From the NCBI GenBank assembly GCA_023132435.1, contig JAGLYF010000120.1, positions 1-40,534 on the forward strand: a stretch of 40,534 bases of DNA, in the 5' to 3' direction. Both the position numbers and the translations under genes were made by a program. The stretch's first letter is position 1, and every line of letters starts with the position of its first letter. This DNA comes from Calditrichia bacterium. GTDB lineage: Bacteria > Calditrichota > Calditrichia > JAJRVZ01. This document shows, piece after piece, positions 26,554 to 36,487 of the stretch. The notes beneath the pieces were generated by a model that made no database searches, was not told the origin of the DNA, and worked only from the letters and a program-made list of their open reading frames with translations.

Positions 26554-27510
26554 TTGTCAAAAATTATTGATGAATTAACTAAAGGTATTCTTGAAGGCAA
26601 TAGAAATGCTATTGCCCGTGCAATGACAACCATTGAAAATGAGGAAGATGGTTATGTGCGCCTGCTCTCAAATATCTATGAACGCATAGGCAGAGCCTAC
26701 CGTATTGGTATAACCGGTCCCCCGGGATCCGGCAAAAGTACTCTGACTAATCACCTAACCAAAATATTAAGAAAAGAAGGATTTAAAGTCGGGATCATAG
26801 CCGTCGATCCGACCAGCCCTTTTACCGGTGGTGCGATTCTCGGTGATCGCATACGAATGCATGATCTGGCCTTGGATAAAGGTGTGTATATTCGTAGCAT
26901 GGCCACCCGGGGGAGTTCAGGGGGATTGGCACGTCAGGCAACTGAATTGGCGGATGTGCTTGATGCAGCAGGATATGACTATGTGATCTATGAGACCGTG
27001 GGAGTTGGGCAGGTAGAACTCGATATTGCTGAAGCTGCAGATACGACCATCGTTTTATTAGTACCGGAAAGCGGAGATATTATCCAGAGTTTGAAATCTG
27101 GACTGATGGAAATTGCCGATATTTTTGTCTTAAATAAATCAGACCGGCCCGGAGCAGAGCGTATGCAGAAAGATTTAGAATACGCATTACATTTACGTGA
27201 ATCAGATCATGACTGGCATCCAAAAGTATATCAAACAGTTGCTAATCAGGGAAAAGGTACGGAAGAACTTTGGACAGAAATGAAGAATCACCGGTCTTAT
27301 TTAGATTCGGAAAACCATTTAGTGAATAAAAGAGACAGACGGCTTAAAAATCGGATCGAGACGGTTATAAGACAAAGAATTGAATTTCATTTCTGGGATG
27401 ACAAAAGAAAAAAAATATTAAAAAATTATCTCGAAAGTGAAAAAGAAAAACTATCACCTTATCTGTTAGCTGAAAAAATGCTGGAGAAGTTGTTAAAAAC
27501 CTTTAAATAA
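26554..27510 (+). CDS. meaB: Methylmalonyl-CoA mutase-associated GTPase MeaB/ArgK
   Basis: RIGITGPPGSGKSTLTNHL, VGIIAVDPTSPFTGGAILGDRIRMHDLALDKGVYIRSMATRGSSGGLA, ETVGVGQVELDIAEAADTT; TTG start. Confidence 0.97.
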   Translation: MSKIIDELTKGILEGNRNAIARAMTTIENEEDGYVRLLSNIYERIGRAYRIGITGPPGSGKSTLTNHLTKILRKEGFKVGIIAVDPTSPFTGGAILGDRIRMHDLALDKGVYIRSMATRGSSGGLARQATELADVLDAAGYDYVIYETVGVGQVELDIAEAADTTIVLLVPESGDIIQSLKSGLMEIADIFVLNKSDRPGAERMQKDLEYALHLRESDHDWHPKVYQTVANQGKGTEELWTEMKNHRSYLDSENHLVNKRDRRLKNRIETVIRQRIEFHFWDDKRKKILKNYLESEKEKLSPYLLAEKMLEKLLKTFK

Positions 27511-27584
27511 TTACTGGCAGGAAGTAAAAGGTAAGGGTGTGTCTGCTCTGAATAGTGGCTACATTTTTTAAACTGGAGGCGTTA

Positions 27585-29249
27585 ATGTCAAAAAATATAG
27601 ATAAAATTTCTTCCAGGGGAAAAACCTGGTTGAAACAAACTGAGGAATCTTCGAAAAACCGTGACATTAAGTTTATTACTGCATCGAGTGAACCGGTAGA
27701 GTTACTTGCTACTCCGGATATGCTTACGGATTTTGATTATGAAAGAGATCTGGGATATCCGGGCGAATATCCCTATACGCGTGGCGTCCATAGCAACATG
27801 TATCGGGGAAAATTATGGACTATGAGACAATTCGCCGGTTTCGGAACACCTGAAGATTCAAATAAACGCTATCATTATTTATTAAAGAAAGGTCAAAACG
27901 GTCTTTCGATTGCTTTTGATCTCCCCACTCTGATGGGCCTTGATGCAGACGATTCATTTAGCGAAGGCGAAGTAGGTCTATGCGGTGTCTCTGTCAGTTC
28001 TCTCAAAGATATGGAGATTTTGCTCGATAAAATTCCTCTGGATAAGGTTTCTACATCGATGACGATTAATTCACCGGCAGCGATTCTTTTTGCATTTTAT
28101 ATTGCAGTTGCCGAGAAGCAGGGAGTTGATCCGGGCAAACTTCGAGGTACAATTCAGAATGATATCTTAAAAGAATATATCGCTCAGAAAGAATATATTT
28201 TCCCACCGGAACCGTCAATGAGTATTATTGTGGACACAATTGAATATTGTACAGAACATCTTCCTCAATGGAATACGATCAGTATAAGTGGCTATCACAT
28301 CCGCGAGGCGGGGGCGACTGCGGCGCAGGAACTTGCTTTTACTCTTGCTGATGGTTTTGCTTATGTCGAAGCCGCAATGGCTCGTGGCCTGAATATTGAT
28401 GATTTTGCTCCAAGATTGTCACTTTTTTTTAATGCTCATAATGATTTTTTTGAAGAGATTGCCAAGTATCGTGCTGCCCGGCGTATCTGGGCAAAACATC
28501 TGAAAGAAAAATACGAAGCGAAAGACGAAAGATCTCTTCTTATGCGATTTCACACTCAGACTGCCGGTTGTACTTTAACCGCTCAACAACCCGAAAATAA
28601 TATTTCCCGGGTGGCCTACCAGGCTCTGGCCGCAGTACTGGGTGGAACACAATCTCTGCATACAAACTCGATGGATGAGACGCTCGCTTTGCCATCGGAA
28701 AAAGCGGTTAAGATTGCTTTGCGTACTCAACAGGTTCTTGCTTATGAAACGGGTGTTCCTAATACAATTGATCCTCTGGCAGGCAGCTATTTTGTTGAAG
28801 ATCTTACTAATAAAATGGAGCAACAGGCCGAAGATTACTTCCGTAAAATTGATGATATGGGAGGGGTAATTCCTGCCATTGAGAATGGATTTTTTCAGAG
28901 TGAAATAGCCCGGGCAGCCTACCAGTATCAGAGGGAGATTGAGGATAAAGATAGAATTATTGTTGGTACAAACGATTTTATAGAAGAAGATGAAAAAATA
29001 GAGATTCCGTTATTGGAAATTAAAAAGGAAGTAGAAGAGAAGCAGATAGAGAGATTAAAAGAATTAAAGCAAACAAGGGATGATAAAAAGGTGTCCAATG
29101 CTCTAAAACAACTGGAAGAAGCTGCCGCACAAGGAAAAAATCTAATGCCGGAATTCATAAACTGTGCGAAAATGTATGCAACTCTCGGTGAGATGATCAA
29201 TGTACTGAAACAGAAATACGGTGAATATGTTGAGCCGGCGGAGTTTTAA
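27585..29249 (+). CDS. Methylmalonyl-CoA mutase, large (substrate-binding) subunit
   Basis: [39 protein letters not shown]...[25 protein letters not shown]...[36 protein letters not shown] upstream of ATG 27585. Confidence 0.97.
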   Translation: MSKNIDKISSRGKTWLKQTEESSKNRDIKFITASSEPVELLATPDMLTDFDYERDLGYPGEYPYTRGVHSNMYRGKLWTMRQFAGFGTPEDSNKRYHYLLKKGQNGLSIAFDLPTLMGLDADDSFSEGEVGLCGVSVSSLKDMEILLDKIPLDKVSTSMTINSPAAILFAFYIAVAEKQGVDPGKLRGTIQNDILKEYIAQKEYIFPPEPSMSIIVDTIEYCTEHLPQWNTISISGYHIREAGATAAQELAFTLADGFAYVEAAMARGLNIDDFAPRLSLFFNAHNDFFEEIAKYRAARRIWAKHLKEKYEAKDERSLLMRFHTQTAGCTLTAQQPENNISRVAYQALAAVLGGTQSLHTNSMDETLALPSEKAVKIALRTQQVLAYETGVPNTIDPLAGSYFVEDLTNKMEQQAEDYFRKIDDMGGVIPAIENGFFQSEIARAAYQYQREIEDKDRIIVGTNDFIEEDEKIEIPLLEIKKEVEEKQIERLKELKQTRDDKKVSNALKQLEEAAAQGKNLMPEFINCAKMYATLGEMINVLKQKYGEYVEPAEF

Positions 29250-29264
29250 TAGACAAATGATGAA

Positions 29265-29342
29265 TTACCCACCCCATCCCCCGAGTACTCGGGGTCGACA
29301 CCCCTCCCTGCAAGCTTGCAGGGAGGGGCCGGGGGAGGGTAA
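29265..29342. repeat. Composite palindromic element between the two mutase subunit genes
   Basis: CCCCGAGTACTCGGGG (29279-29294), CCCCTCCCTGCAAGCTTGCAGGGAGGGG (29301-29328), outer TTACCC / GGGTAA. Confidence 0.8.
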
Positions 29343-29434
29343 GCACCTTGGCGAGGGATAATTAACAAAAATAAATTTAATATTATTAACAAAACTGATA
29401 TTTAAATAGTTTTTCGAAATCTTGAGGTGAACGA

Positions 29435-29833
29435 ATGGCACGTAAATTGCGCGTATTAATTGCTAAACCAGGTCTAGATGGTCATGATCGGGGTGCAAAA
29501 GTAGTAGCTGCAGCGATGCGAGATGCCGGATTTGAAGTCATATATGCTGGCTTGAGACAGACCCCGGAAATGATCGTAGAAACAGCGATACAAGAAGATG
29601 TTGATGTAATTGCCCTGAGTATCCTGTCCGGTGCCCATATGACCATTTTCCCAAAGGTATTGGATCTTATGAAAGAAAATGGCATAAATGATAAACTACT
29701 AACCGGAGGAGGAATAATTTCGGAAGAGGATGTTGAAAAATTACAAAAGATGGGTGTAGGTAAACTATTTGGCCCTGGAGCTTCGACACGTGATGCGGTC
29801 CAATATGTTAAAGAGTGGGCTGATGAAAAATAG
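29435..29833 (+). CDS. Methylmalonyl-CoA mutase, cobalamin-binding small subunit
   Basis: [40 protein letters not shown] (DxHxxG B12 motif), [16 protein letters not shown]. Confidence 0.97.
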   Translation: MARKLRVLIAKPGLDGHDRGAKVVAAAMRDAGFEVIYAGLRQTPEMIVETAIQEDVDVIALSILSGAHMTIFPKVLDLMKENGINDKLLTGGGIISEEDVEKLQKMGVGKLFGPGASTRDAVQYVKEWADEK

Positions 29834-30515
29834 TGGTAAATCAATAACCAGGTGGCCGGAAGGGGAACGTCCCAGGGAAAAATTAGCTTTAATTGGGGCG
29901 GAAAATCTCAGTTCTGCTGAATTGATAGCGCTTCTTCTTTCCAGCGGTACGCACAATCTGAATGCAGTAGATATTGGAAAAGAATTAATTAAAAAGTTTG
30001 ATACGCTTGAAAATCTATCCCAGGCTTCATTGGAAGAATTACAGGAAATGGAAGGGATTGGACCAGCTAAGGCAATTACTCTGCAGGCTGCTTTTCAGCT
30101 TTCCCGAAACATGCAGAAAGAAAAGGCAGAGAATCAAATAATGTATTGTAAAAATCCTGCAGATGTTGCCAAAATTTTTATACCCAAACTGGGACATCTG
30201 AAACAGGAAATATTTTCAATAGCTTTGCTGGATTCGGCGGGTAAATTTTTGCGTGATCGTGAAATAACCAGAGGAATAATTAATGCCTCGTTGATTCATC
30301 CCAGAGAGGTTTTTCGTGTGGCTATCAAAGAAGCGGCAACATCTGTTATTCTGGTTCATAACCATCCTTCCGGACAGCTAAGTCCGAGTAATGAAGATTT
30401 ATCAATCACCAGGCAACTGGTTGCTGCCGGTGAAACGATCGGAATTCCGGTTCATGACCATCTTATAATTGCCGGCAATAAATATCTTAGTTTAAAAGAA
30501 GCGGGTCATATGTAA
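29823..30515 (+). CDS. radC: RadC family protein (JAB/MPN domain)
   Basis: [70 protein letters not shown] 29823 overlaps the upstream gene by 11 nt. Confidence 0.96.
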   Translation: MKNSGKSITRWPEGERPREKLALIGAENLSSAELIALLLSSGTHNLNAVDIGKELIKKFDTLENLSQASLEELQEMEGIGPAKAITLQAAFQLSRNMQKEKAENQIMYCKNPADVAKIFIPKLGHLKQEIFSIALLDSAGKFLRDREITRGIINASLIHPREVFRVAIKEAATSVILVHNHPSGQLSPSNEDLSITRQLVAAGETIGIPVHDHLIIAGNKYLSLKEAGHM

Positions 30516-30554
30516 CTCGGTGCTCGGTGCTTGATCTGGATACATGATGAGTGA

Positions 30555-30667
30555 TTGACACCTTGCTTTAGCAAGGTGGTAAACTGATGTTACTAATTAT
30601 AAGCCGTTTAAACGGCTTCCGAAATTAGGGATAGTTCCATACTCACCTTGATAAATCAAGGTGTCAA
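30555..30667. repeat. 113-bp three-hairpin element bounded by inverted repeats
   Basis: TTGACACCTTG (30555-30565) / CAAGGTGTCAA (30657-30667); CACCTTGCtttaGCAAGGTG; AAGCCGTTTAAACGGCTT (30601-30618); CACCTTGAtaaaTCAAGGTG. Confidence 0.85.
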
Positions 30668-30783
30668 TAAAGATATCGATACTACATCCAAGGCCGAGAA
30701 GCGAGATGCGAGCGACGAGTAGTTAGTTCTTCTCAGTGATCTCAGTGGTTAGGATATTATTAATTTGACTATAGGGAAAAAAT

Positions 30784-32334
30784 ATGAATCGTAAAGAACA
30801 ATTTGCTCATTTGGAGAAGCTGGAACAGGAAAGTCTGCAGGGAGGTGGGGAGAAAAGAATAAAGGCCCAGCATGACAAAGGAAAATTAACAGCACGTGAA
30901 CGCATCAACCTGTTACTTGATGAAGGATCATTTGTAGAAATCGACCGTTTTGTCACTCATCGCTCACACGAATTCGGATTAGATAAGCAACGGATATTAG
31001 GTGATGGTGTAATTACAGGATATGGATTTATTGACGGACGGAAGGTATTTGTATTTAGTCAGGATTTTACTGTTTTTGGCGGTAGTCTTTCAGAAAGTTT
31101 TGCTGAAAAAATTTGCAAGATTATGGATATGGCAATGAAAGTTGGTGTTCCGGTTATAGGCCTTAATGATTCAGGAGGGGCTCGCATCCAGGAAGGTGTG
31201 ATCAGTCTTGGAGGATATGCTGATATCTTTCTAAGAAATACACTTGCTTCCGGTGTAATTCCACAGATCTCCTGCATTATGGGGCCCTGTGCTGGTGGTG
31301 CGGTCTATTCTCCGGCAATTACGGATTTCATACTGATGGTAGATAAAACGAGTTACATGTTCGTCACCGGTCCTAATGTTGTAAAAACAGTAACGCACGA
31401 AAATGTAGATTCCGAAGCACTTGGTGGGGCAAAGTCACACGCATCAAAAAGTGGCGTCGCGCATTTTGTTTGTAAAAATGAATTGGATGGTATACAAAAA
31501 ATAAAAAAACTTCTGGGATATATTCCCTCCAATAATTTAGATGATCCCCTAAGAATTAAAAATGAGGATCCTCCTGAACGGGCAGAAGAAAAGTTAGATG
31601 ATGTTATTCCGGAAGATTCAAGTCAACCATATGATATGAAAGAGATCATCCATTTAATTATGGATGAAGAGGAGTTTTTTGAGGTTCAGGAATCATTTGC
31701 CGGAAACATTCTAATTGGTTTCGCCCGTTTGAATGGTTTATCTGTTGGGATAATTGCCAACCAGCCATCGGTTCTTGCCGGAGTTCTGGATATAAATGCA
31801 TCGATTAAAGCCGCACGCTTTATCCGGTTTTGTGATGCTTTCAATATTCCGTTGATCACTTTTGTGGATGTGCCGGGATTTTTACCGGGAACTGAACAGG
31901 AGTGGGGAGGAATAATTAAACATGGTGCAAAATTGCTGTATGCCTATTGCGAAGCGACCGTGCCAAAGATTACTATTATCACCAGAAAAGCGTATGGTGG
32001 TGCCTACGATGTCATGAGTTCAAAACACATAAGAGGTGATATCAATCTGGCCTGGCCGACGGCAGAAATTGCAGTAATGGGACCCAAAGGAGCAGCTGAA
32101 ATTATATTTCGTAAGGAATTAAGTAAAAGTAAGAATCCAGAGAGCATGCTCGCGGAAAAGGAAAAATTATATCGGGAAAAATTTGCCAATCCATATCTGG
32201 CCGCTGAACGTGGTTATATTGACGAGGTGATACGCCCAAAGGAAACACGGCTTCGTCTTATTCAATCAATGCAGATATTGGAAAACAAGGTTGATGAAAA
32301 TCCACGAAAAAAACATGGGAACATCCCCTTATAA
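30784..32334 (+). CDS. Acyl-CoA carboxylase/methylmalonyl-CoA decarboxylase carboxyltransferase subunit
   Basis: [124 protein letters not shown]. Confidence 0.96.
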   Translation: MNRKEQFAHLEKLEQESLQGGGEKRIKAQHDKGKLTARERINLLLDEGSFVEIDRFVTHRSHEFGLDKQRILGDGVITGYGFIDGRKVFVFSQDFTVFGGSLSESFAEKICKIMDMAMKVGVPVIGLNDSGGARIQEGVISLGGYADIFLRNTLASGVIPQISCIMGPCAGGAVYSPAITDFILMVDKTSYMFVTGPNVVKTVTHENVDSEALGGAKSHASKSGVAHFVCKNELDGIQKIKKLLGYIPSNNLDDPLRIKNEDPPERAEEKLDDVIPEDSSQPYDMKEIIHLIMDEEEFFEVQESFAGNILIGFARLNGLSVGIIANQPSVLAGVLDINASIKAARFIRFCDAFNIPLITFVDVPGFLPGTEQEWGGIIKHGAKLLYAYCEATVPKITIITRKAYGGAYDVMSSKHIRGDINLAWPTAEIAVMGPKGAAEIIFRKELSKSKNPESMLAEKEKLYREKFANPYLAAERGYIDEVIRPKETRLRLIQSMQILENKVDENPRKKHGNIPL

Positions 32335-32390
32335 ATTTAGCCATTTTAAATATTTTAATCTTGAATGAACAGGATGGCATAGGGATATAA

Positions 32391-33272
32391 GTGAACAATA
32401 AATTAACTGAAATGAAAATTCCGCGACCGGCTGACCTCGTAACTATTGGTTATCAAATATTTATAATAATAGCTATTTGTTTTCACTTTTTTGCTGTACC
32501 CAATCCCGGATTCCTGTTATTATATCATCTGGTGATAATCGCGTTTTTACTCTGGCTTCCCTATGCAAAAACAAATAAAGTGATCAGGTGGTTAAGAACA
32601 TTTAATCCGTTAATTATTATCCCAACAAATTTTGATGAACTCCATTATCTTGTTCATAATTTAAATCCCGTTGATTTTGATGAATTGCTTATTAGAATCG
32701 ATTATGCGATTTTTGGTGTACATCCCACAATCTGGCTGGAACAATTTTCTAATCCAATTTTGGTCGAGTATCTTCAAATTGTCTACGCTACATTTTACTT
32801 TTTGCCTGTCATACTAGTTGTGATATTGTGTAGAAGGAAAGAACAGGAAAATGTTAATTTTTTTGTCTATATTATCGTACTAGGTTTTTACATATCTTAT
32901 GCGACTTATTTTCTTGTACCTGCGATAGGGCCCCGTTTTACCCTGGATCATCTGCAAATAAATCCTGTTACCGGTTTATGGGCTACCCAGTCTATCATAG
33001 ATACCCTCAATTTTCTGGAAAGTATTCAACGAGATGCCTTTCCAAGTGGTCATACGGAAATGACCATACTAACTATGATTTTTGCCTGGAAGTTCTCAAG
33101 GAAGTATTTCTGGGTCCTCTCGATTATTGGAACCAGTTTAATCTTCTCAACTGTATTTTTACGTTATCATTATGTTATCGATGTGATTGCTGGCGCCTTA
33201 CTGGCCTATATTGTGTATTTAATCTCGGAACCCCTATATCAAAGATTAAAAAGCCTTTCGAACAAAGCCTGA
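32391..33272 (+). CDS. PAP2-family membrane phosphatase/phosphotransferase
   Basis: Polytopic; RDAFPSGHTEMTILTM...FLRYHYVIDVIAGALLAYIVY; GTG start. Confidence 0.88.
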   Translation: MNNKLTEMKIPRPADLVTIGYQIFIIIAICFHFFAVPNPGFLLLYHLVIIAFLLWLPYAKTNKVIRWLRTFNPLIIIPTNFDELHYLVHNLNPVDFDELLIRIDYAIFGVHPTIWLEQFSNPILVEYLQIVYATFYFLPVILVVILCRRKEQENVNFFVYIIVLGFYISYATYFLVPAIGPRFTLDHLQINPVTGLWATQSIIDTLNFLESIQRDAFPSGHTEMTILTMIFAWKFSRKYFWVLSIIGTSLIFSTVFLRYHYVIDVIAGALLAYIVYLISEPLYQRLKSLSNKA

Positions 33273-33471
33273 TTTTAAATTTTAATACTAAAGCTGTTTT
33301 ACAGAAATTTCTACGTATTTAATTTTATTTCTCCATCATTCCTAATATTTAAAAAATTCTAAACAATATTCCTAAATCTAAGAAGATAAAGCATTGATTT
33401 TGTTTCGATAAACTTACTCATTCTATTATTTTTTATGAATTTGCGGAAGCATTCACAAGTTCGTTATATAA

Positions 33472-33487
33472 TGGCATTTAAATTGCA
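33472..33487 (+). promoter_or_regulatory. Sigma-54 promoter (-24/-12)
   Basis: TGGCAT-N5-TTGCA with GG-N10-GC spacing, 48 nt upstream of the 33535 start codon. Confidence 0.6.
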
Positions 33488-33534
33488 GTTAAATGAATGA
33501 GGGATACTATACTAAACGGATGAGGTAAAAAGAA

Positions 33535-33732
33535 GTGGAAGAAAAAAAATACCAACTTTTGACCCTTAAGGAAGCGGCAGAATACCTGCGAATGCATAAA
33601 GGAAGTCTTTACCGTCTGTTGGAAAACGAGAAAACAGATATTCCGGCCATTAAACTTGGTGGAAAATGGCTCTTTAATCTTGAAAGTTTAAACAAGTATC
33701 TGAAAGAGAAAGAAATGCAACATCAAAGTTAA
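33535..33732 (+). CDS. Small HTH (excisionase/MerR-like) DNA-binding protein
   Basis: LTLKEAAEYLRMHKGSLYRLLENEKTDIPAIKLGGKWLFNLESLNKYLKEK. Confidence 0.88.
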   Translation: MEEKKYQLLTLKEAAEYLRMHKGSLYRLLENEKTDIPAIKLGGKWLFNLESLNKYLKEKEMQHQS

Positions 33733-33760
33733 AGTTTAATTTTATCTTTGAAAATTATTT

Positions 33761-33789
33761 AAATCCCCTTTTTCAAGGGGATTTTTTTT
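33761..33789 (+). terminator. Rho-independent terminator
   Basis: AAATCCCCTT-tttc-AAGGGGATTT then T-tract. Confidence 0.88.
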
Positions 33790-33882
33790 ATGGCTAAAGG
33801 AAATATTATCATCACGAATTCTTGTTATTGAGTGAAGTTGTAATTAGCTTAAAAATCTATTTATAGACAAAATAAAAATCAG

Positions 33883-34497
33883 ATGAAATTAATTGTAGAA
33901 AAAATCGGTAAAAACTTCGGTGAAAAAAAGATTCTCCGTGACATCAGTTTTGAATTGTCACCGGGAAAATCGGCTGCCATAGTTGGTCCCAACGGTTCTG
34001 GTAAAACGACCCTTGTGCGTATAATATGTGGTTTAATCAGGCCATCAGCCGGAAAAGTGAAATATATCGAAGGTAACAAACAAATTGTTACACAGGAATT
34101 TTATAAGGCTATTGGATTAGTAGGGCCTTATCTTGAATTATATGAAGAATTAACAGCAAGAGAAAATCTTATGTTCTTTGCGAAAATGAAACGCGTTTCC
34201 AATATATCCGATAAAATCTCATCTTTAATGGAACGATTAAATCTTACCGGCCAGGAAGATGATCAGGTTAGAACCTACTCATCAGGGATGTGTCAACGTT
34301 TAAAGTATGTTTTTGCCCTGATTGGCGATCCAAAAATTTTAATACTCGATGAGCCAACATCAAATCTGGATTCTGATGGTATCGATCGGGTCTATGATAT
34401 AATGAATGAGCAGAAAAAAAATAATATATTGCTGATTGCGACAAATAATCAGATGGATCTGCAATATGGAGATTTTCAGATTGAAGTTACTTCATGA
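33883..34497 (+). CDS. ccmA: Heme exporter ATP-binding protein CcmA
   Basis: AAIVGPNGSGKTTLVRIICGLIRPSAG, YSSGMCQRLKYVFALIGDPKILILDEPTSNLD; adjacent to ccmB/ccmC. Confidence 0.88.
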   Translation: MKLIVEKIGKNFGEKKILRDISFELSPGKSAAIVGPNGSGKTTLVRIICGLIRPSAGKVKYIEGNKQIVTQEFYKAIGLVGPYLELYEELTARENLMFFAKMKRVSNISDKISSLMERLNLTGQEDDQVRTYSSGMCQRLKYVFALIGDPKILILDEPTSNLDSDGIDRVYDIMNEQKKNNILLIATNNQMDLQYGDFQIEVTS

Positions 34498-35149
34498 TGC
34501 CTGGTTGATATTTCAAAAGGATATCCGGCAGGAATTTAAAACACGATATTCATTGAATGCTATCTTTTTGTTTGCACTGGTTACCCTGGTTGCGGTTTCG
34601 TTTTCCATCGGTACATTTACTGCAAGTGCGGATATAAAGTCAGCATTGTTGTGGATAATTATTTTCTTTTCGGCAATGTCAGGTTTGTCCCATATATTTG
34701 TCCGGGAAGAAGAAAAACACACAGCAGACACCTTAAAACTGGTGGCCCAGCCAACCGGTATTTTTTTAGGTAAGTTCTTGTTTAATTTGTTTTTACTCTT
34801 TGTGTTGGAGTTAATAATCGTCCCTCTGTATTTTGCGGTTATGAATTTTGAAGTATCCGGCGTTGCTGTCTTTATCAGTGTATTACTTTTAGGTAGTCTG
34901 GGTCTTTCCGCGGGTGCAACCATGACTGCAGCTATTATTTCAAAAGCAAGTGCAAAAGGCGCCTTGTTTGCCGTTCTTTCATTTCCTATTTTGTTGCCTG
35001 TTATCGTTGCTGGAATAAATGGTACCAAGATCGCAGTTAAACAAGTAGCATTTGCAGAAGCAGGTTCTGAATTACAAATGCTTTTTGCCTATTCGGTGGT
35101 GGTCATTACGGCAGCAATCCTCCTGTTTGATTTTGTTTGGAATGAGTAA
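34466..35149 (+). CDS. ccmB: Heme exporter protein CcmB
   Basis: DIRQEFKTRYSLNAIFLFALVTLVAVSFSIG, SGLSHIFVREEEKHTADTLKLVAQP; overlaps the ccmA end. Confidence 0.88.
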   Translation: MEIFRLKLLHDAWLIFQKDIRQEFKTRYSLNAIFLFALVTLVAVSFSIGTFTASADIKSALLWIIIFFSAMSGLSHIFVREEEKHTADTLKLVAQPTGIFLGKFLFNLFLLFVLELIIVPLYFAVMNFEVSGVAVFISVLLLGSLGLSAGATMTAAIISKASAKGALFAVLSFPILLPVIVAGINGTKIAVKQVAFAEAGSELQMLFAYSVVVITAAILLFDFVWNE

Positions 35150-35188
35150 TTTGTTATTGTAATTTAGTGCTCTTACCAGGACGCTTAT

Positions 35189-35920
35189 ATGCTTGACGTG
35201 GAATCAAAACTGGTAGGATATAATAAAAAATCAGAAAACGTTGAAATACAGGAAACTTTGATGAATAAGATCTGGCAATTTGGTTTACTGATTTGGCTGT
35301 TTCTTGTTAGCCTGGCTGCCTTTTTATGGGCGCCGCTTGCGGAAGGGCTGGGTGAATATACACGTATTCTCTATTTTCATGTTCCGGTGGCCTGGGTAAC
35401 TGTTCTGGCCTTTCTAATCGGTGCGGTTTACAGCATTTCATATCTGAAAACGAGACGAATCATCTATGATCAGATCGCAGAATCAGCCGGTCAATTAGGA
35501 CTGCTTTATTGTGTTCTTGCCACGGTAACGGGTTCAATTTGGGCAAAGGTCAGTTGGGGATCATTCTGGAATTGGGATCCACGGGAGACCTCTATATTTA
35601 TTCTACTTCTTATTTATGCTGCCTATTTTGCGTTAAGATCAGCCATCGAAGAGGAGGAAAGAAAAGCTGTATTGAGTTCAGTGTATTCTATATTTGCCTT
35701 TGTTTCTGTTCCGTTTTTTGTATTTATCGTTCCCAGAATATATTCTTCGCTTCATCCGGATCCACTCATAAATACACAGACAAAGATTAATATGGATGGA
35801 AAGATGCTCACAACTTTTTTGTCTTCCTTGTTTGGATTTACTGTACTGTTTTTTTGGATTTTTAAAAGAAAAATCGATCTTGTGAAAATTAAACTGGATC
35901 TGAGAAAGATGGAGAATTAA
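35189..35920 (+). CDS. ccmC: Heme exporter protein CcmC (WWD motif)
   Basis: ILYFHVPVAWVTVLAFLIG, WGSFWNWDPRETSIFILLLIYAAYFALRS. Confidence 0.94.
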   Translation: MLDVESKLVGYNKKSENVEIQETLMNKIWQFGLLIWLFLVSLAAFLWAPLAEGLGEYTRILYFHVPVAWVTVLAFLIGAVYSISYLKTRRIIYDQIAESAGQLGLLYCVLATVTGSIWAKVSWGSFWNWDPRETSIFILLLIYAAYFALRSAIEEEERKAVLSSVYSIFAFVSVPFFVFIVPRIYSSLHPDPLINTQTKINMDGKMLTTFLSSLFGFTVLFFWIFKRKIDLVKIKLDLRKMEN

Positions 35921-36064
35921 GTGGAACCAATCTATGTTGTATTGATTATAATCTTAATTATCTGGTGTGGAATTTTTGGGTATATGTTATACATCGATAA
36001 AGAAGTAAAAAATTTATCAAAAAAAATAAAAAAATTAGAAAAAACGGAAGTCAATGAGACATAA
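35921..36064 (+). CDS. ccmD: CcmD-like small membrane protein (47 aa), absent from the ORF track
   Basis: VEPIYVVLIIILIIWCGIFGYMLYIDKEVKNLSKKIKKLEKTEVNET: single TM plus charged C-tail, GTG start directly after the ccmC stop. Confidence 0.7.
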   Translation: MEPIYVVLIIILIIWCGIFGYMLYIDKEVKNLSKKIKKLEKTEVNET

Positions 36065-36106
36065 AATAGTTATATAGTTTGGAAAGTTTAACTTAAGGAA
36101 TCACTC

Positions 36107-36478
36107 ATGAAAGCAAAATATATATTTGGAATAGTCATCATCGTCACTTTTACCGTCTGGGCGGGTATCTCATTTAATAAAACCCTCACACCCTATGTTT
36201 CGATTGCCGAAGCAAAATCAACCTCCACCACGGTCCAGGTAAAAGGTCAGAGAGCCGATAACGGAACTTTCGACACTGACAAAAATTTGTTCACTTTCCG
36301 GCTTATTGATGAGCAGGGAGAACAGATTACAGTGGTATATGATGGAGCAAAACCTGGTAATTTTGAGCAGGCGACTGAAGTGGTCTGTGTCGGCAAATAT
36401 GAAAACGGATCTTTCAAGGCGAAACAAATACTCGTAAAGTGCCCATCTAAATATATGGAGGAGCCAGCCAAAGTATGA
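36107..36478 (+). CDS. ccmE: Cytochrome c maturation heme chaperone CcmE, Cys-type variant
   Basis: N-terminal TM, VQVKGQRADNGTFDTDKNLFTFRLIDEQGEQITVVYDGAKPGNFEQATEVVCVGKYENGSFKAKQILVKCPSKYME; OB-fold pattern with CxxxY at the heme-attachment position. Confidence 0.92.
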   Translation: MKAKYIFGIVIIVTFTVWAGISFNKTLTPYVSIAEAKSTSTTVQVKGQRADNGTFDTDKNLFTFRLIDEQGEQITVVYDGAKPGNFEQATEVVCVGKYENGSFKAKQILVKCPSKYMEEPAKV

Positions 36479-36487
36479 TATTTGGAA

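Noticed and set aside
27511-27584. Cobalamin riboswitch ahead of the mutase genes
   Set aside because: The gap is too short and no B12-box-like sequence was recognised.
27585-29249. Methylmalonyl-CoA mutase as a truncated pseudogene
   Set aside because: It ends where split large subunits end, and a separate B12-binding subunit follows at 29435.
29482-29844. 120-aa minus-strand ORF opposite the B12-binding subunit
   Set aside because: Shadow ORF antisense to a strongly conserved gene.
34513-35028. 171-aa minus-strand ORF opposite ccmB
   Set aside because: Shadow of a clear CcmB coding frame; low-complexity translation.
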